A stretch of DNA of 64,000 bases, from assembly GCF_001665295.1 (NCBI RefSeq), contig NZ_LZSE01000091.1, positions 1 through 64,000 of the forward strand. The letters run 5' to 3'. A program made the position numbers and the translations under genes. The notes under the pieces were generated by a model that saw nothing but the letters and a program-made list of their open reading frames with translations, ran no database searches and was not told the DNA's origin. The DNA comes from Mycobacterium sp. 1554424.7. Its GTDB lineage: Bacteria; Actinomycetota; Actinomycetes; Mycobacteriales; Mycobacteriaceae. Shown here piece by piece: positions 18,352-26,965 of the stretch. Positions within the stretch are counted from its first letter, which is position 1. The number at the start of each line of letters is the position of its first letter.

Positions 18352-18674
18352 CCTTTCTCAACTTGCCCTGCGGTCTCGCACGCGTGCGTGATGACGTCGG
18401 ATCGGCCTGCCCGTTCGCAACCAATTGCGGCATACAAGGCGATGAGCACGCCAACGCCCGCCGCAGCGGCGACAGTCGTTGGTAGGACCTGAAGCCACTG
18501 AGTGTGGAGCTGCACTACGCCTCGACCAGTGATGCGCGTCAGAAACGCCAGAGCATCAGCGATGTCCGTGAGCGAATGCTTGAGCGCCTTCGTCGCGGTT
18601 AGCCGAACGAAGCCCGAACCGACGGCCACCAGCCGATGCAGCCGGTCCGCGCCGGGCATGGTAGTCGTGGTCAT
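18342..18674 (-). CDS. Small membrane protein upstream of FtsX-type ABC exporter
   Basis: 110 residues from ATG 18674 (MTTTTMPGADRLHRLVAVGS). One clear membrane segment, TTVAAAAGVGVLIALYAAIG (~residues 70-90). No family recognised. Its 3' end overlaps the permease start, so it is the first gene of the exporter operon. The XRE-type operator motif at 18751-18787 lies 77-113 bases upstream in the same orientation, suggesting control of this operon by the XRE/MmyB regulators. Confidence 0.6.
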   Translation of the reverse strand: MTTTTMPGADRLHRLVAVGSGFVRLTATKALKHSLTDIADALAFLTRITGRGVVQLHTQWLQVLPTTVAAAAGVGVLIALYAAIGCERAGRSDVITHACETAGQVEKGWH

Positions 18675-18750
18675 GGCATCCTCATCGTCCAGTGGTCTTG
18701 GTGTGCTCTCACCGTGTTGCGTCAACGATGACTGCGCGGACCACAAGGTG

Positions 18751-18787
18751 GGGATGCCGTGCCTATCCCTAGTAGTGACAGGGACAG
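18751..18787 (-). promoter_or_regulatory. XRE/MmyB-type operator motif, copy 1
   Basis: Read on the minus strand: CTGTCCCTGTCACTACTAGG, then GATAGGCACGGCATCCC. It matches three other copies (23441, 27684, 36290) in both sequence and length (37 bases), with core TCCCTG-N7-NNGGRA and a fixed downstream ATCCC. It lies upstream of the ABC exporter operon. Confidence 0.6.
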
Positions 18788-18855
18788 GATTGCGTTGGCG
18801 TGGTTGTCTTCAATCCGCCAGGTAGCGCAATTCCTCTGATACCCGGGCGGACTGA

Positions 18856-19015
18856 CTGCCCGGCTAGGCGTGATAGATCGGCATGTACCGGCCACCTATC
18901 GCCACTTCCTCGCGCCCAAACCGGGACGCGTCGCCGTGCCCGGCAACCAACCCGACGTCTTCGGGCCGAACCTGCTCGCGTCTTGCACGCAGCTACTCAC
19001 CGAGCGCACCGGCCG
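18856..19015 (-). pseudogene. Degenerate XRE/MmyB-like regulator remnant with internal deletion
   Basis: The left part (CCCGGCTAGGCGTGATAGAT) matches the 3' end of the two intact XRE genes (CGGCGCGATACATCA... region near 22670 and 23560). The right part (about 18900-19015) matches their 5' end: CGACGTCTTCGGGCCGAACC versus CGACGTCCTCTGGGCGAACC in the first intact copy. The middle ~600 bases are absent and the frame is lost. This is a relic of a third paralogue. Confidence 0.65.
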
Positions 19016-19242
19016 TCCCTGCTACCGACCCACGATGGTTTGAACCCGGGCACCACGATTACCGTCACCGCTCAGTGCCACGAATAGGCGAGAAGCCAGA
19101 AAACGAAGCGCTAGGCCAATTAGCGAAGCGGATGTAGGCTCTGCAAACACGCCGACGGATGGCAGCAACCAAGCCCGGCCTTGGGGCCGGTACGGAGCGG
19201 CATCGCGTCGGCACTTCATACCAAGACCGAAAGGTGTTGGCA

Positions 19243-19701
19243 GTGGACACGGGAAGCGAGCGGCGAAAGTCCGGCGGGATTTTCAGCAAGTTATGGCTAC
19301 CCGCGGTGGTCCTCGTCGTGGTCGCGATCGTCGGCTATGGGGTCAACACCGTTCGACAGGCGTCGCAGGCGATCACCAATCCGCCCGTGACTGGCACGAT
19401 CCCGGCCACGGTGGTTCAGATCAATCCCAAGAACGTCACCTACGAGGTGTTCGGCACCCTGGGCGGCGGTGGAAAAGTCACGTACGCGAACCTCAACAGC
19501 GAGCCAATCGAAGTAACCCTGGCGTCGCTGCCCTGGTCTCATACGGAAACGACGATGGCGTCCTCGGCGTCGTTGAGCCTCGTCGCGCAGGTTGACGGCA
19601 GTTCGGTGGGGTGTCGGATCCGTGTCGACGGCAAGGTCCGAGACGAGCATTCCGTCTCTCATGAGAGCGCCGCCGTTGCCTGCACGGTGACCGCCGCATG
19701 A
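19243..19701 (+). CDS. MmpS-family membrane accessory protein
   Basis: 152 residues from GTG 19243, eight bases after GAAAGG; the frame upstream to 19159 lacks a ribosome site. One membrane segment (LWLPAVVLVVVAIVGYGVN) is followed by an external beta-rich domain: NPKNVTYEVFGTLGGGGKVT, DVN-like YANLNSEP, and a Cys pair (VGCRIRVDG ... AVACTV). This is the standard MmpS layout. It overlaps mmpL by ATGA; the pair forms an RND-type lipid or siderophore/drug exporter. Confidence 0.92.
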   Translation: MDTGSERRKSGGIFSKLWLPAVVLVVVAIVGYGVNTVRQASQAITNPPVTGTIPATVVQINPKNVTYEVFGTLGGGGKVTYANLNSEPIEVTLASLPWSHTETTMASSASLSLVAQVDGSSVGCRIRVDGKVRDEHSVSHESAAVACTVTAA

Positions 19702-22592
19702 GCACCCCACCGCCCGACAAACCCGCAGCGCCCGACACACCCGCAACCCCCGACGAGCCCGCAACGCCCGATGAACCCGCAGCGCAAGCCGAACCGGTGA
19801 AGCGACCTCGCATCGCGAAACTGCTTCGGACCCTGGCGATTCCGATCATCGTGTTCTGGGTGTTGGTCGGCGTGGTCACGAATGTATTCGTGCCGTCCCT
19901 CGACGACACCACCAGCGCCAACGCCGGGCCCCTGGTCGGTCGCGATGCGCCGTCGTCGCAGGCGGCGGTCCTCATGGGCGAATCGTTCAAAGAGTCCAAA
20001 TACACGAGTGTCGCCGTCGCCCTGCTGGTGACCAAAGGCCGCAAGCTCGGTGAGCAGGACCACCAGTACTACAACGAGTTAGTACGCCGACTGCTACAGG
20101 ACACGAAGCACGTGCAGTCGGTTCAGGATCTGTGGGGCAAGCCGGTCACCATGTCGGGGGCCCAAAGCGCGGACGCCGAGGCGGCCACGCTGACGATACG
20201 TCCCGTCGGCGACCTGGGCGCGGCTCCGGCGAATGAGTCAATTGACGCCATTCGAGACATCGTGGCGAAGGTGCCGAAACCCAGCGGTCTTAGCGCTTAT
20301 GTGACCGGGCCGGCCCCACTCGCGTCGGACACGCTGAAGGCGGCGGACAAAAGCCTGGTCAAGCTGACGATCGTGACGATCATCCTGATCATCATCATGC
20401 TGCTCATCGCCTACCGGTCGATCACAAGAGTTGTCATCCCGCTATTCGGGATACTCCTTATTTTGGCGGTGGCCAGAGGCATCGTCTCCTTTCTGGCGAT
20501 GCACCAAATTATCGGTATCTCTTCGTTCGCCTCCAATATGCTGGTGTCCCTGGTTTTGGGGGCCTCCACGGACTATTCGATCTTTTATATCGGCCGATAC
20601 CAGGAAGCGCGCCAATTGGGAGAAAGCCGCGAATCTTCCTATTACACGTCGGTCGCTAACGTCCCGCACGTGATCCTGGGTTCTGGAATCGCGATCTCGG
20701 GTGCGACGTTATGCCTCTCCCTCACCCACTTGGACTACTTCCGCACCCTCGGTCCCGCGTGCGCCGTGTCGATGGTCGTCGCGGTCATTGCCGCGCTCAC
20801 CCTCGGCCCGGCCCTGCTCACCGTGGGTAGCAGGATCGGATGGCTGCAGCCGAGGAAGGCCAGGGCGCATCCGATCTGGCGCACGGTGGGTACCGCGATG
20901 GCCCGGTGGCCCATGGCGATGATTGCGGTGGCCGCTCTGATAATTCCCGTGTGCATTCTGGGTCTGTCGACCTACAAGGTGAGTTACAACGACCGGGATT
21001 TCGCGCCGGCCAGCGTCCAGTCCAGCGAGGGGTACGCGGCCGCCGATAAGCACTTCCCCAGGAGCTGGCTGAACAACGACATCGTCTACGTGCAATCGGA
21101 TCACGACATGCGCCACACCGCCGACATGATTTCCCTGGATCGGATCGCCAAGAGCATCATCCGCACACCGGGGGTCGCGATGTTGCAAGCCGTCACCAGG
21201 CCCAACGGTCGACCCATCGAGCACGCGTCGCTTCCGTACGCCATGGGCTCCGTGGGGACGAAGATCGGCGAAAACATCGGGTTCCTGCGCGATCGCATCG
21301 CCGACATCGACAAGATCGCCGCCGCAGAGACCAGCGTCATCGAAGCGACGGAGCGAGTGGAAGACATCACCCGTCAGTTGAGCGTCGGTACTCACATATC
21401 GCGCGAGTCTGCGGTGCGGTTGAAGGCCATCAGCGAGGACGCCCGAAATCACCTCGCCGATTACGACGATTTCTTCAGGCCCATGCGCAGCTACTTCTAC
21501 TGGGAGAGGCACTGCTTTGATATCCCAATATGCTGGGCCCTTCGGTCGCTGCTGCAGACGGTCGACAATGTCGACGAGCTGACCGATGAGCTGGGAAATG
21601 AGGTGCATGGCATCGCCATTATCGATGAGGTAACCCCGCAGATCATTGACCAAATAAAGATCGTCGCGACAAACCTCAAATCAATACGTTCCCTGACGCT
21701 CACGCTGCAAAGCACGCTGCACGCGCTCATCCCGCAATTGGACGTCTTCATCCCCCCGCTGGTAGACCTGGCACAGGCGTTCGACAACGCGAAGAATGAT
21801 GACTTCTTCTTCTTGCCGCCGGACGCCCTCAAAACGCCCGATTTCAAGGTCGGCATGGACTTCTTCATGACGCCCGACGGCAAGGGCGCGCGCATCGTCC
21901 TCTATCACGCGGGCGAGGCCCAAAGCCCTGAGGGCATCGCGCAGATACAGGCGGTGTCCGCCGCTGCGCAGGAATCGATTAAGGGCACGTCGTTATCGAA
22001 TGCAAAGCTGTACGTGGCGGGTGCCGCTGCGAACTATCGTGATGTTCAAGACTATTCGAAAAACGACATCATCATCATGATGCTCGCGACCTTCGCCCTG
22101 GTGTTCCTGATCGTCCTGCTCATCACCAGGGCGCTCATCGGCGCGATCGTCGTGCTCTTCACCGTGATCCTCTCCTTCGCCGGCGCCTACGGGTTGTCCG
22201 TCTTCATCTGGGAGACGCTCTTGCACACGCAATTGCACTGGCTGACCCTCCCGATCGCATTCATCGTCCTGGTCGCGGTGGGCTGTGACTACAACCTGCT
22301 CCTGCTGTCTCGGTACCGGGACGAGATCGGCGCCGGAATCCAGACCGGCCTGATCCGGACGATGGGCAGCTCCGGCGGTGTGGCAATCACCGCGGGCGTT
22401 GTCTTCGCCGTCACGATGCTGGCACTCCTTTCCAGCGACGTCATCAACATCGGCCAGGCGGGCTCGACCATCTGTGTCGGATTGATGTTCGACATGCTGA
22501 TCGTGCGGCTGTTCTTGGTGATGCCGCTCGCCCGGGTGCTCGGTCCCTGGTTCTGGTGGCCCCAACGGCTTCCTAGCCGCGTGCGGCCTTAG
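19698..22592 (+). CDS. MmpL-family RND transporter
   Basis: 964 residues, the size of MmpL4/MmpL5. It has a Pro/Ala-rich N-terminal tail, then TM1 (IPIIVFWVLVGVVTNVFVPS), a first periplasmic domain, TM2-6 with ASTDYSIFYIGRYQEAR (the MmpL proton-relay Asp-Tyr pair), a large second periplasmic loop with coiled-coil-rich helices (~470-740), and TM7-12 with VAVGCDYNLLLLSRYRDE, the second Asp-Tyr pair. It exports lipids, siderophores or drugs by proton antiport; the substrate is unknown. The neighbouring regulators are XRE/MmyB-like rather than MarR-type MmpR5. Confidence 0.93.
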   Translation: MSTPPPDKPAAPDTPATPDEPATPDEPAAQAEPVKRPRIAKLLRTLAIPIIVFWVLVGVVTNVFVPSLDDTTSANAGPLVGRDAPSSQAAVLMGESFKESKYTSVAVALLVTKGRKLGEQDHQYYNELVRRLLQDTKHVQSVQDLWGKPVTMSGAQSADAEAATLTIRPVGDLGAAPANESIDAIRDIVAKVPKPSGLSAYVTGPAPLASDTLKAADKSLVKLTIVTIILIIIMLLIAYRSITRVVIPLFGILLILAVARGIVSFLAMHQIIGISSFASNMLVSLVLGASTDYSIFYIGRYQEARQLGESRESSYYTSVANVPHVILGSGIAISGATLCLSLTHLDYFRTLGPACAVSMVVAVIAALTLGPALLTVGSRIGWLQPRKARAHPIWRTVGTAMARWPMAMIAVAALIIPVCILGLSTYKVSYNDRDFAPASVQSSEGYAAADKHFPRSWLNNDIVYVQSDHDMRHTADMISLDRIAKSIIRTPGVAMLQAVTRPNGRPIEHASLPYAMGSVGTKIGENIGFLRDRIADIDKIAAAETSVIEATERVEDITRQLSVGTHISRESAVRLKAISEDARNHLADYDDFFRPMRSYFYWERHCFDIPICWALRSLLQTVDNVDELTDELGNEVHGIAIIDEVTPQIIDQIKIVATNLKSIRSLTLTLQSTLHALIPQLDVFIPPLVDLAQAFDNAKNDDFFFLPPDALKTPDFKVGMDFFMTPDGKGARIVLYHAGEAQSPEGIAQIQAVSAAAQESIKGTSLSNAKLYVAGAAANYRDVQDYSKNDIIIMMLATFALVFLIVLLITRALIGAIVVLFTVILSFAGAYGLSVFIWETLLHTQLHWLTLPIAFIVLVAVGCDYNLLLLSRYRDEIGAGIQTGLIRTMGSSGGVAITAGVVFAVTMLALLSSDVINIGQAGSTICVGLMFDMLIVRLFLVMPLARVLGPWFWWPQRLPSRVRP

Positions 22593-22603
22593 CCGACGAT
22601 TCT

Positions 22604-23425
22604 CTAGCCGGCCGGGGTCGACAGCGATCGCAACTCTTCGATCTTTGTCGCGGATTCGGTTCCCGACTCGGCGCGATACATCAGCACGTGGTCTCCGCCG
22701 GGATACGGCGCGTTGAGCCGGTGTCGGTAAAGATACAAGTCTCCGACCAAAGGATGACGGAAGTGGTGGAAGCCAAAGTGGTAACCCACTTCTGAGTCGC
22801 CGCACCACAATTCGCGGAAATATGGGCTGAGCGAACACAATTCATCTATCAGCGCTTGCAAGCGAGCATCGCTTCCCCGGGCACCGGCGAATTCGCGCAA
22901 CCCACCCACCAGGCTGGCGGTCGCCTCGTCCCAATCGGCATAGAGCTTCCGGGCAGCGGGCTCTAGTAGGCGCCAGCGCAGGAAATTTTGCCCTGGCGTG
23001 AACTCTGGCGATAAGGCGCGGGCAATCGGGTTCGCTGCCAAGATCTCCAGGTACCCGTTCACCGCAGCGGCCGGCATCAAAAACTGGTCGACCACTTCGG
23101 TTAACGCGTACAGCTGTTCCACTTCCAGATCGGAGGGGGCTGATACGGCGGGGTTGGCCAGGTTGTGCAAGTGCTGCCTGGCTTTGGGGTTTAGCTGCAG
23201 GGCCCGTGCGAGCGCTTCAACGACCTGAGCCGACGGATGCTTGTCACGACCTACCTCTAGGCGCAGGTAGTACTCCGCGCTGATGCCCGCCAGCATCGCC
23301 AGCTCCTCGCGGCGCAAACCCGCGACGCGCCGCCGCGTGCCGGGAATCAGCCCGACGTCCTCTGGGCGAACCTGCTGTCGCCGTGCGCGCAGGTAGTCAC
23401 CTAGCGCGTTGGCCTCGAAAGCCAT
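22604..23425 (-). CDS. XRE-family regulator with MmyB-like ligand-binding domain (copy A)
   Basis: 273 residues. The N-terminal HTH is LGDYLRARRQQVRPEDVGLI with RRVAGLRREELAMLAGISAE. The C-terminal ~180 residues (FLMPAAAVNGYLEILAANPI, EFTPGQNFLRWRLLEP) match the MmyB-like ligand-binding domain, a PAS-like fold reported to bind fatty acids. Convergent with mmpL (11-base gap). Copy 2 of the operator motif lies at 23441-23476, immediately upstream, suggesting autoregulation. About 70% similar to copy B. Confidence 0.85.
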   Translation of the reverse strand: MAFEANALGDYLRARRQQVRPEDVGLIPGTRRRVAGLRREELAMLAGISAEYYLRLEVGRDKHPSAQVVEALARALQLNPKARQHLHNLANPAVSAPSDLEVEQLYALTEVVDQFLMPAAAVNGYLEILAANPIARALSPEFTPGQNFLRWRLLEPAARKLYADWDEATASLVGGLREFAGARGSDARLQALIDELCSLSPYFRELWCGDSEVGYHFGFHHFRHPLVGDLYLYRHRLNAPYPGGDHVLMYRAESGTESATKIEELRSLSTPAG

Positions 23426-23440
23426 CGTCTGAGTCTAAAC

Positions 23441-23476
23441 CTGTCCCTGCCAGTACCTGGAATAACGCGGCATCCC
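23441..23476 (-). promoter_or_regulatory. XRE/MmyB-type operator motif, copy 2
   Basis: CTGTCCCTGCCAGTACCTGG then AATAACGCGGCATCCC (36 bases, written on the plus strand). Located 15 bases upstream of the copy-A XRE start. The core TCCCTGCCAGTACCTGGAA is a near-palindrome. Confidence 0.6.
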
Positions 23477-23498
23477 TGGCTGGTCTGTGGGCGGCAAT

Positions 23499-24311
23499 TC
23501 ACAACTGGGCGTAGGAAGATCGCAGTTTTTCGAGCGCTCGGGCGGAGTCGCTGCCGGGCTCGGCGCGATACATCACCACGTGGTCCCCACCGGGATACGG
23601 GGCGTTGAGCCGGTGCCGGTGCACATACAGCTCGCCGACCAGGGGATGGCGGAGGTGGTGGATTCCCAAGCGGTAACCCACCTCCGCGCGGGACCAGAGT
23701 TCGCGGAAACGTGGGCTCGCTGAGGACAATTCAGCAACAAACGCCTGCATGCGTGCGTCGTTAGGACAGGGGCCGGCGAGTTCCCGTAGTCCATTCACCG
23801 CCATCTCGGTCGCGTCGTCCCAATCAACATAGAGTTCCCGGGCGGCGGGATCGAGTAGGCGCCAGCGCAGGAAATTTTCTCCCGGTGTGAACCCCGGTGA
23901 CAGGGCACGGGCAAGCGAATTTGCCGCCAACACATCCTGGTACCTGTTGGCTAGGAATGCCGGCATTGGAAAGTCGTCGATCAATTCGGCCAGGGCATAG
24001 GCCCGGGCTTCCGGTCCGGAGGTATGACCCCCAGGTGGTGCAACCAATTGCTGTAGGTATTGCGTGGCTTTGGCGTCCAGGCGCAGGGCGCGCGCTAGCG
24101 CGTCAACAACCTGAGGCGAAGGGTGTTTGTCGCGACCTACCTCCAAGCGCAGGTAGTACTCCGCGCTGATGCCCGCCAACATTGCCAGCTCCTCGCGGCG
24201 CAAACCCGCGACGCGCCGCCGCGCGCCAGGAACCAGCCCGACATCCTCGGGCCGTATTTGCTGGCGGCGCGCGCGCAGGAAATCTCCGAGCGCGTTGGCC
24301 TGCGTGGCCAT
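23499..24311 (-). CDS. XRE-family regulator with MmyB-like ligand-binding domain (copy B)
   Basis: 270 residues, tandem paralogue of copy A with the same HTH (LGDFLRARRQQIRPEDVGLV ... LRREELAMLAGISAE) and C-terminal pocket (FTPGENFLRWRLLDPAAREL). The most divergent stretch is ~85-130 at the domain junction, so DNA target may be shared while the ligand differs. No copy of the 36-base motif lies directly upstream of this gene. It has its own gap of 73 bases to copy A and may be co-transcribed with it. Confidence 0.85.
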   Translation of the reverse strand: MATQANALGDFLRARRQQIRPEDVGLVPGARRRVAGLRREELAMLAGISAEYYLRLEVGRDKHPSPQVVDALARALRLDAKATQYLQQLVAPPGGHTSGPEARAYALAELIDDFPMPAFLANRYQDVLAANSLARALSPGFTPGENFLRWRLLDPAARELYVDWDDATEMAVNGLRELAGPCPNDARMQAFVAELSSASPRFRELWSRAEVGYRLGIHHLRHPLVGELYVHRHRLNAPYPGGDHVVMYRAEPGSDSARALEKLRSSYAQL

Positions 24312-24393
24312 CGTTCGAGCTTAAACCCTATGTGCCGAAGTGCTGCGCATTATGCGGATCGTTGGCTCGGGGAAGCTGCGATGGTGTTTGCTG

Positions 24394-25920
24394 TCAGCAG
24401 ATGTCGGGCTCGTCGCGCCCGACCCGCCCGCGCCGAGGGTGAGGCGGCTGCGGGGCTTGCACCCATTCGGCTCCGCTGGCTTCGAACAGGCGGCCGATCT
24501 CGTCGATGTGCATGTCGGCGAGGTCCCACACGTCGGGTACCAGGTCGCGGTCGACGATGAAGCCGAAGTCGAGCCGGTCGAGGTAACTCACCACGGTGAT
24601 GTTGAGTCCCTGTCCGTCGGTGACGATCGACACCGGGAACTGATGGCACAGTTGTGCGCCCGCGAAATACACGGGCTGGCGGGGTCCGGGCACGTTGGAG
24701 ATCACCAGGTTGAATGGTTGGGCGATGCGGTCAGCCAGGCGCAGCCGCGACGCGAGTCGCACGGCCGAGGTCGCCAGCACAGGGGTGGAGAACTGGGTGA
24801 GGTCGACGAGCTCGTCGGCGGGAACCATGTCGAGGGTGCGCTTGGCGTTTCGCATCGACTGGCCGCATCGGGCGACGCGTTCCAGCGGGTCGGCGCAATC
24901 GGTGGGCAGCTCCGCGACCAGAGCCGAGACTCGGTTGGTCCACGGGTCCTCCTCCTCGCCGGTGCGGATGGATACCGGCACCATGGCGCGCAGCGGACGA
25001 TCCGGCAACGCGTCATGCGACAGCAGGTACTGGCGCAGCCCGCCCGCGCAAATCGCCATCACGATGTCGTTCACCGTGCCGCCGGTTGCGTTCTTCAGCG
25101 CCTTGATATTCTCTAAAGATGTTGTGCGCATGGCGAATCGGCGATGACTGGTAATTGGCTTGTTCCAGGGAGTCGGCGGTGCCTGCGTGGTCGGTAAGGC
25201 GATGCGCGGCCTGTCGGAGCGGCCGAGCCGGGCGATGGCCTTGACCGCCGCCCCGGCCTGGCCGGCCGCACCACCGACGCTGTTGACACCTGTGGTGTCA
25301 GCAACCTTGCCAACCAGCCGCGCTTGAACTCGCAACGCCTTGACGGGATTCAGGGCCAGCCGGATTGCCGTGCGTCGCAACAAATCTACGGTACTCGGAG
25401 GAGACTCGGCCTCCCACGCGGGGCTCTCGCCCGGCGGTGCGGCGTCGGGGTCGGGATCGGTCATGATCTGCAGCATGAGCTGTCCGGCGGCGCCGTCGAT
25501 GGTGGCGTGGTGGTATTTGGTGAGCAACGCCCATCGTCCGCTGTGGAGGCCGTCGATGACGTAGACCTCCCAGAGCGGACGGGTCCGGTCCATGGGACGA
25601 CCGACGATGCGGGATACCTGCTCGGCCAGCTGGTCGACCATGCCGGGGTTGGCCAGATGGATCTCCCTGATATGGAAGTCGAGATCCAAGTTGGGGTCGG
25701 CTATCCAATAAGGATGGTCGAGCCCGAGGGGCACCTCAACGAGGCGCCGGCGCAGCGGCTCGAGCTCGCCGACCATCGAGGCGAACTTGGCGTAGACGGC
25801 CTGGTACGGGTCGAAGTCCGCAGTGGGCCGCTCGAAGATCATCAGGCCCGTGACGTGCCCGAAGATTGTCGGCGTCTCCATGTACAGAAACGTCGCGTCC
25901 AGGCCGCTGAGTTGCTTCAC
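24394..25920 (-). CDS. WS/DGAT wax ester synthase/diacylglycerol acyltransferase family
   Basis: 508 residues. H137-H138-A-T-I-D142-G143 is the HHxxxDG catalytic motif of acyl-CoA-dependent O-acyltransferases. NDIVMAICAGGLRQYLLSHD and PFNLVISNVPGPRQPVYFAG are the conserved C-terminal blocks. These enzymes esterify acyl-CoA to diacylglycerol or fatty alcohol to make storage lipid. Transcribed downstream of an SDR gene (10-base gap), a frequent mycobacterial pairing. Confidence 0.9.
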   Translation of the reverse strand: MKQLSGLDATFLYMETPTIFGHVTGLMIFERPTADFDPYQAVYAKFASMVGELEPLRRRLVEVPLGLDHPYWIADPNLDLDFHIREIHLANPGMVDQLAEQVSRIVGRPMDRTRPLWEVYVIDGLHSGRWALLTKYHHATIDGAAGQLMLQIMTDPDPDAAPPGESPAWEAESPPSTVDLLRRTAIRLALNPVKALRVQARLVGKVADTTGVNSVGGAAGQAGAAVKAIARLGRSDRPRIALPTTQAPPTPWNKPITSHRRFAMRTTSLENIKALKNATGGTVNDIVMAICAGGLRQYLLSHDALPDRPLRAMVPVSIRTGEEEDPWTNRVSALVAELPTDCADPLERVARCGQSMRNAKRTLDMVPADELVDLTQFSTPVLATSAVRLASRLRLADRIAQPFNLVISNVPGPRQPVYFAGAQLCHQFPVSIVTDGQGLNITVVSYLDRLDFGFIVDRDLVPDVWDLADMHIDEIGRLFEASGAEWVQAPQPPHPRRGRVGRDEPDIC

Positions 25921-25930
25921 GAATGGCTCC

Positions 25931-26695
25931 CTAGTTGGTCAGCATTCCGCCTTCGACGGGCAGCGTGATTCCGGTGACGTAGCTGCTGGCGTCGCTGGCA
26001 AGGAATAACAGTGCGGCGCTGAGTTCTTCGGGCTCGCCCAGACGCCGGCACAGAGTGCGCGGCACGATCATGGAGTCGAAGTACTCGGGCTCAAACTGGT
26101 CCGTCATCTCGGATGCGAAATAGCCTGGTGCGATTGCGTTTACGCGGATGCCCCGGCGCCCGGTCCATTGCTGGGCGAGGTCTCGGGTCAACCCGATCAA
26201 CCCCGCCTTGGAGGACGCGTAGGCGGCCTGCGGCAGACCGGCGGTGGTCAAGCCCAGCACGCTGCTGACATTGATGATCGAGCTGCCCGGCTGCATCACG
26301 CGGCCGCATTCCTGCGCCATCCAGTAACAGCCGTTGAGATTGAGATCGATGACCGACCGGAACTGCTCGGGGGTCTCGCGAATGGCCGGCACCGCCGTTC
26401 CGACCCCGGCGTTGTTCACCAGGATGTCCACCCGCCCGAATTCGTCCATCGCGGCACGCACCAGAGCCTGGCAGTCGGCGGGGTCGGTCACATCCGTTCG
26501 GACCGCGACGGCTTTTCGGCCCGCGGCCTCGACCAGCGCACGGGTCTGCTCCAAGCGGTCGATGCGCCGGGCGCCGAGAACCACGTTGGCGCCCGCCTCG
26601 GCCAGCGCTTGCGCGAACGCAACTCCGAGCCCACTGGACGCGCCGGTGACGACGGCGACGCGGTCGTCGATACGAAAGCGATCAAGCACGGGCAT
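25931..26695 (-). CDS. Short-chain dehydrogenase/reductase
   Basis: 254 residues from ATG 26695, preceded by GAGGAG; the TTG start at 26710 is less likely. Classical SDR: cofactor motif TGASSGLG, NNAGVGTAV, catalytic Ser in INVSSVLG, and Y-A-S-S-K (YASSKAGLIGLTRDLAQQ). The GARRI end of beta-2 favours NADPH. First gene of the SDR-WS/DGAT operon, suggesting reduction of a lipid keto or aldehyde group before esterification. Confidence 0.88.
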   Translation of the reverse strand: MPVLDRFRIDDRVAVVTGASSGLGVAFAQALAEAGANVVLGARRIDRLEQTRALVEAAGRKAVAVRTDVTDPADCQALVRAAMDEFGRVDILVNNAGVGTAVPAIRETPEQFRSVIDLNLNGCYWMAQECGRVMQPGSSIINVSSVLGLTTAGLPQAAYASSKAGLIGLTRDLAQQWTGRRGIRVNAIAPGYFASEMTDQFEPEYFDSMIVPRTLCRRLGEPEELSAALLFLASDASSYVTGITLPVEGGMLTN

Positions 26696-26749
26696 AGCAA
26701 TACTCCTCAACTCAGGTTCGATCGGGGTCTACGCCCGTTCCCCAACAGT

Positions 26750-26776
26750 ATGCAACATATCCGTAGACTGTTGCAT
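26750..26776. promoter_or_regulatory. Inverted repeat upstream of SDR
   Basis: ATGCAACA (26750-26757) and TGTTGCAT (26769-26776), perfect 8-bp arms with an 11-base spacer, lie 55-81 bases upstream of the SDR start in the divergent SDR/TetR region. A 12-base palindrome, GAGATCGATCTC, lies at 26792-26803. Typical size of a TetR-type operator; the binding protein is inferred. Confidence 0.5.
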
Positions 26777-26877
26777 AGCTGCGACTAATAAGAGATCGAT
26801 CTCACATCGCTTCCGCGTTGTAGCTAATAGGGTCTGAGCCCGAAGTCGGTTCAACAGAGCTTATTTCGATAAATCGT

Positions 26878-26954
26878 GATGCATAGCCAGCGCTGTCTCC
26901 AGCGGTTTGATGCACGGCTGGCACGCAACATCCAGTAGTATGATGCACAGCATC
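26878..26954. promoter_or_regulatory. GATGCA repeat cluster upstream of TetR/QsdR gene
   Basis: Three occurrences of GATGC(A): 26878-26883, 26909-26914, and the perfect palindrome GATGCACAGCATC at 26942-26954, which sits just before the GAGGAGG ribosome site of the regulator gene. Probable autoregulatory operator. Confidence 0.45.
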
Positions 26955-26965
26955 CGAGGAGGTGC

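Larger units (their letters stand above)
18675..19242. other. Intergenic region, 568 bases
   Basis: Holds the XRE-type operator (18751-18787), a degenerate XRE regulator remnant (about 18856-19015) and the mmpS upstream region with ribosome site GAAAGG at 19229-19234. Open frames here (for example 18883-19137) match the remnant and are not credible genes. Confidence 0.6.
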
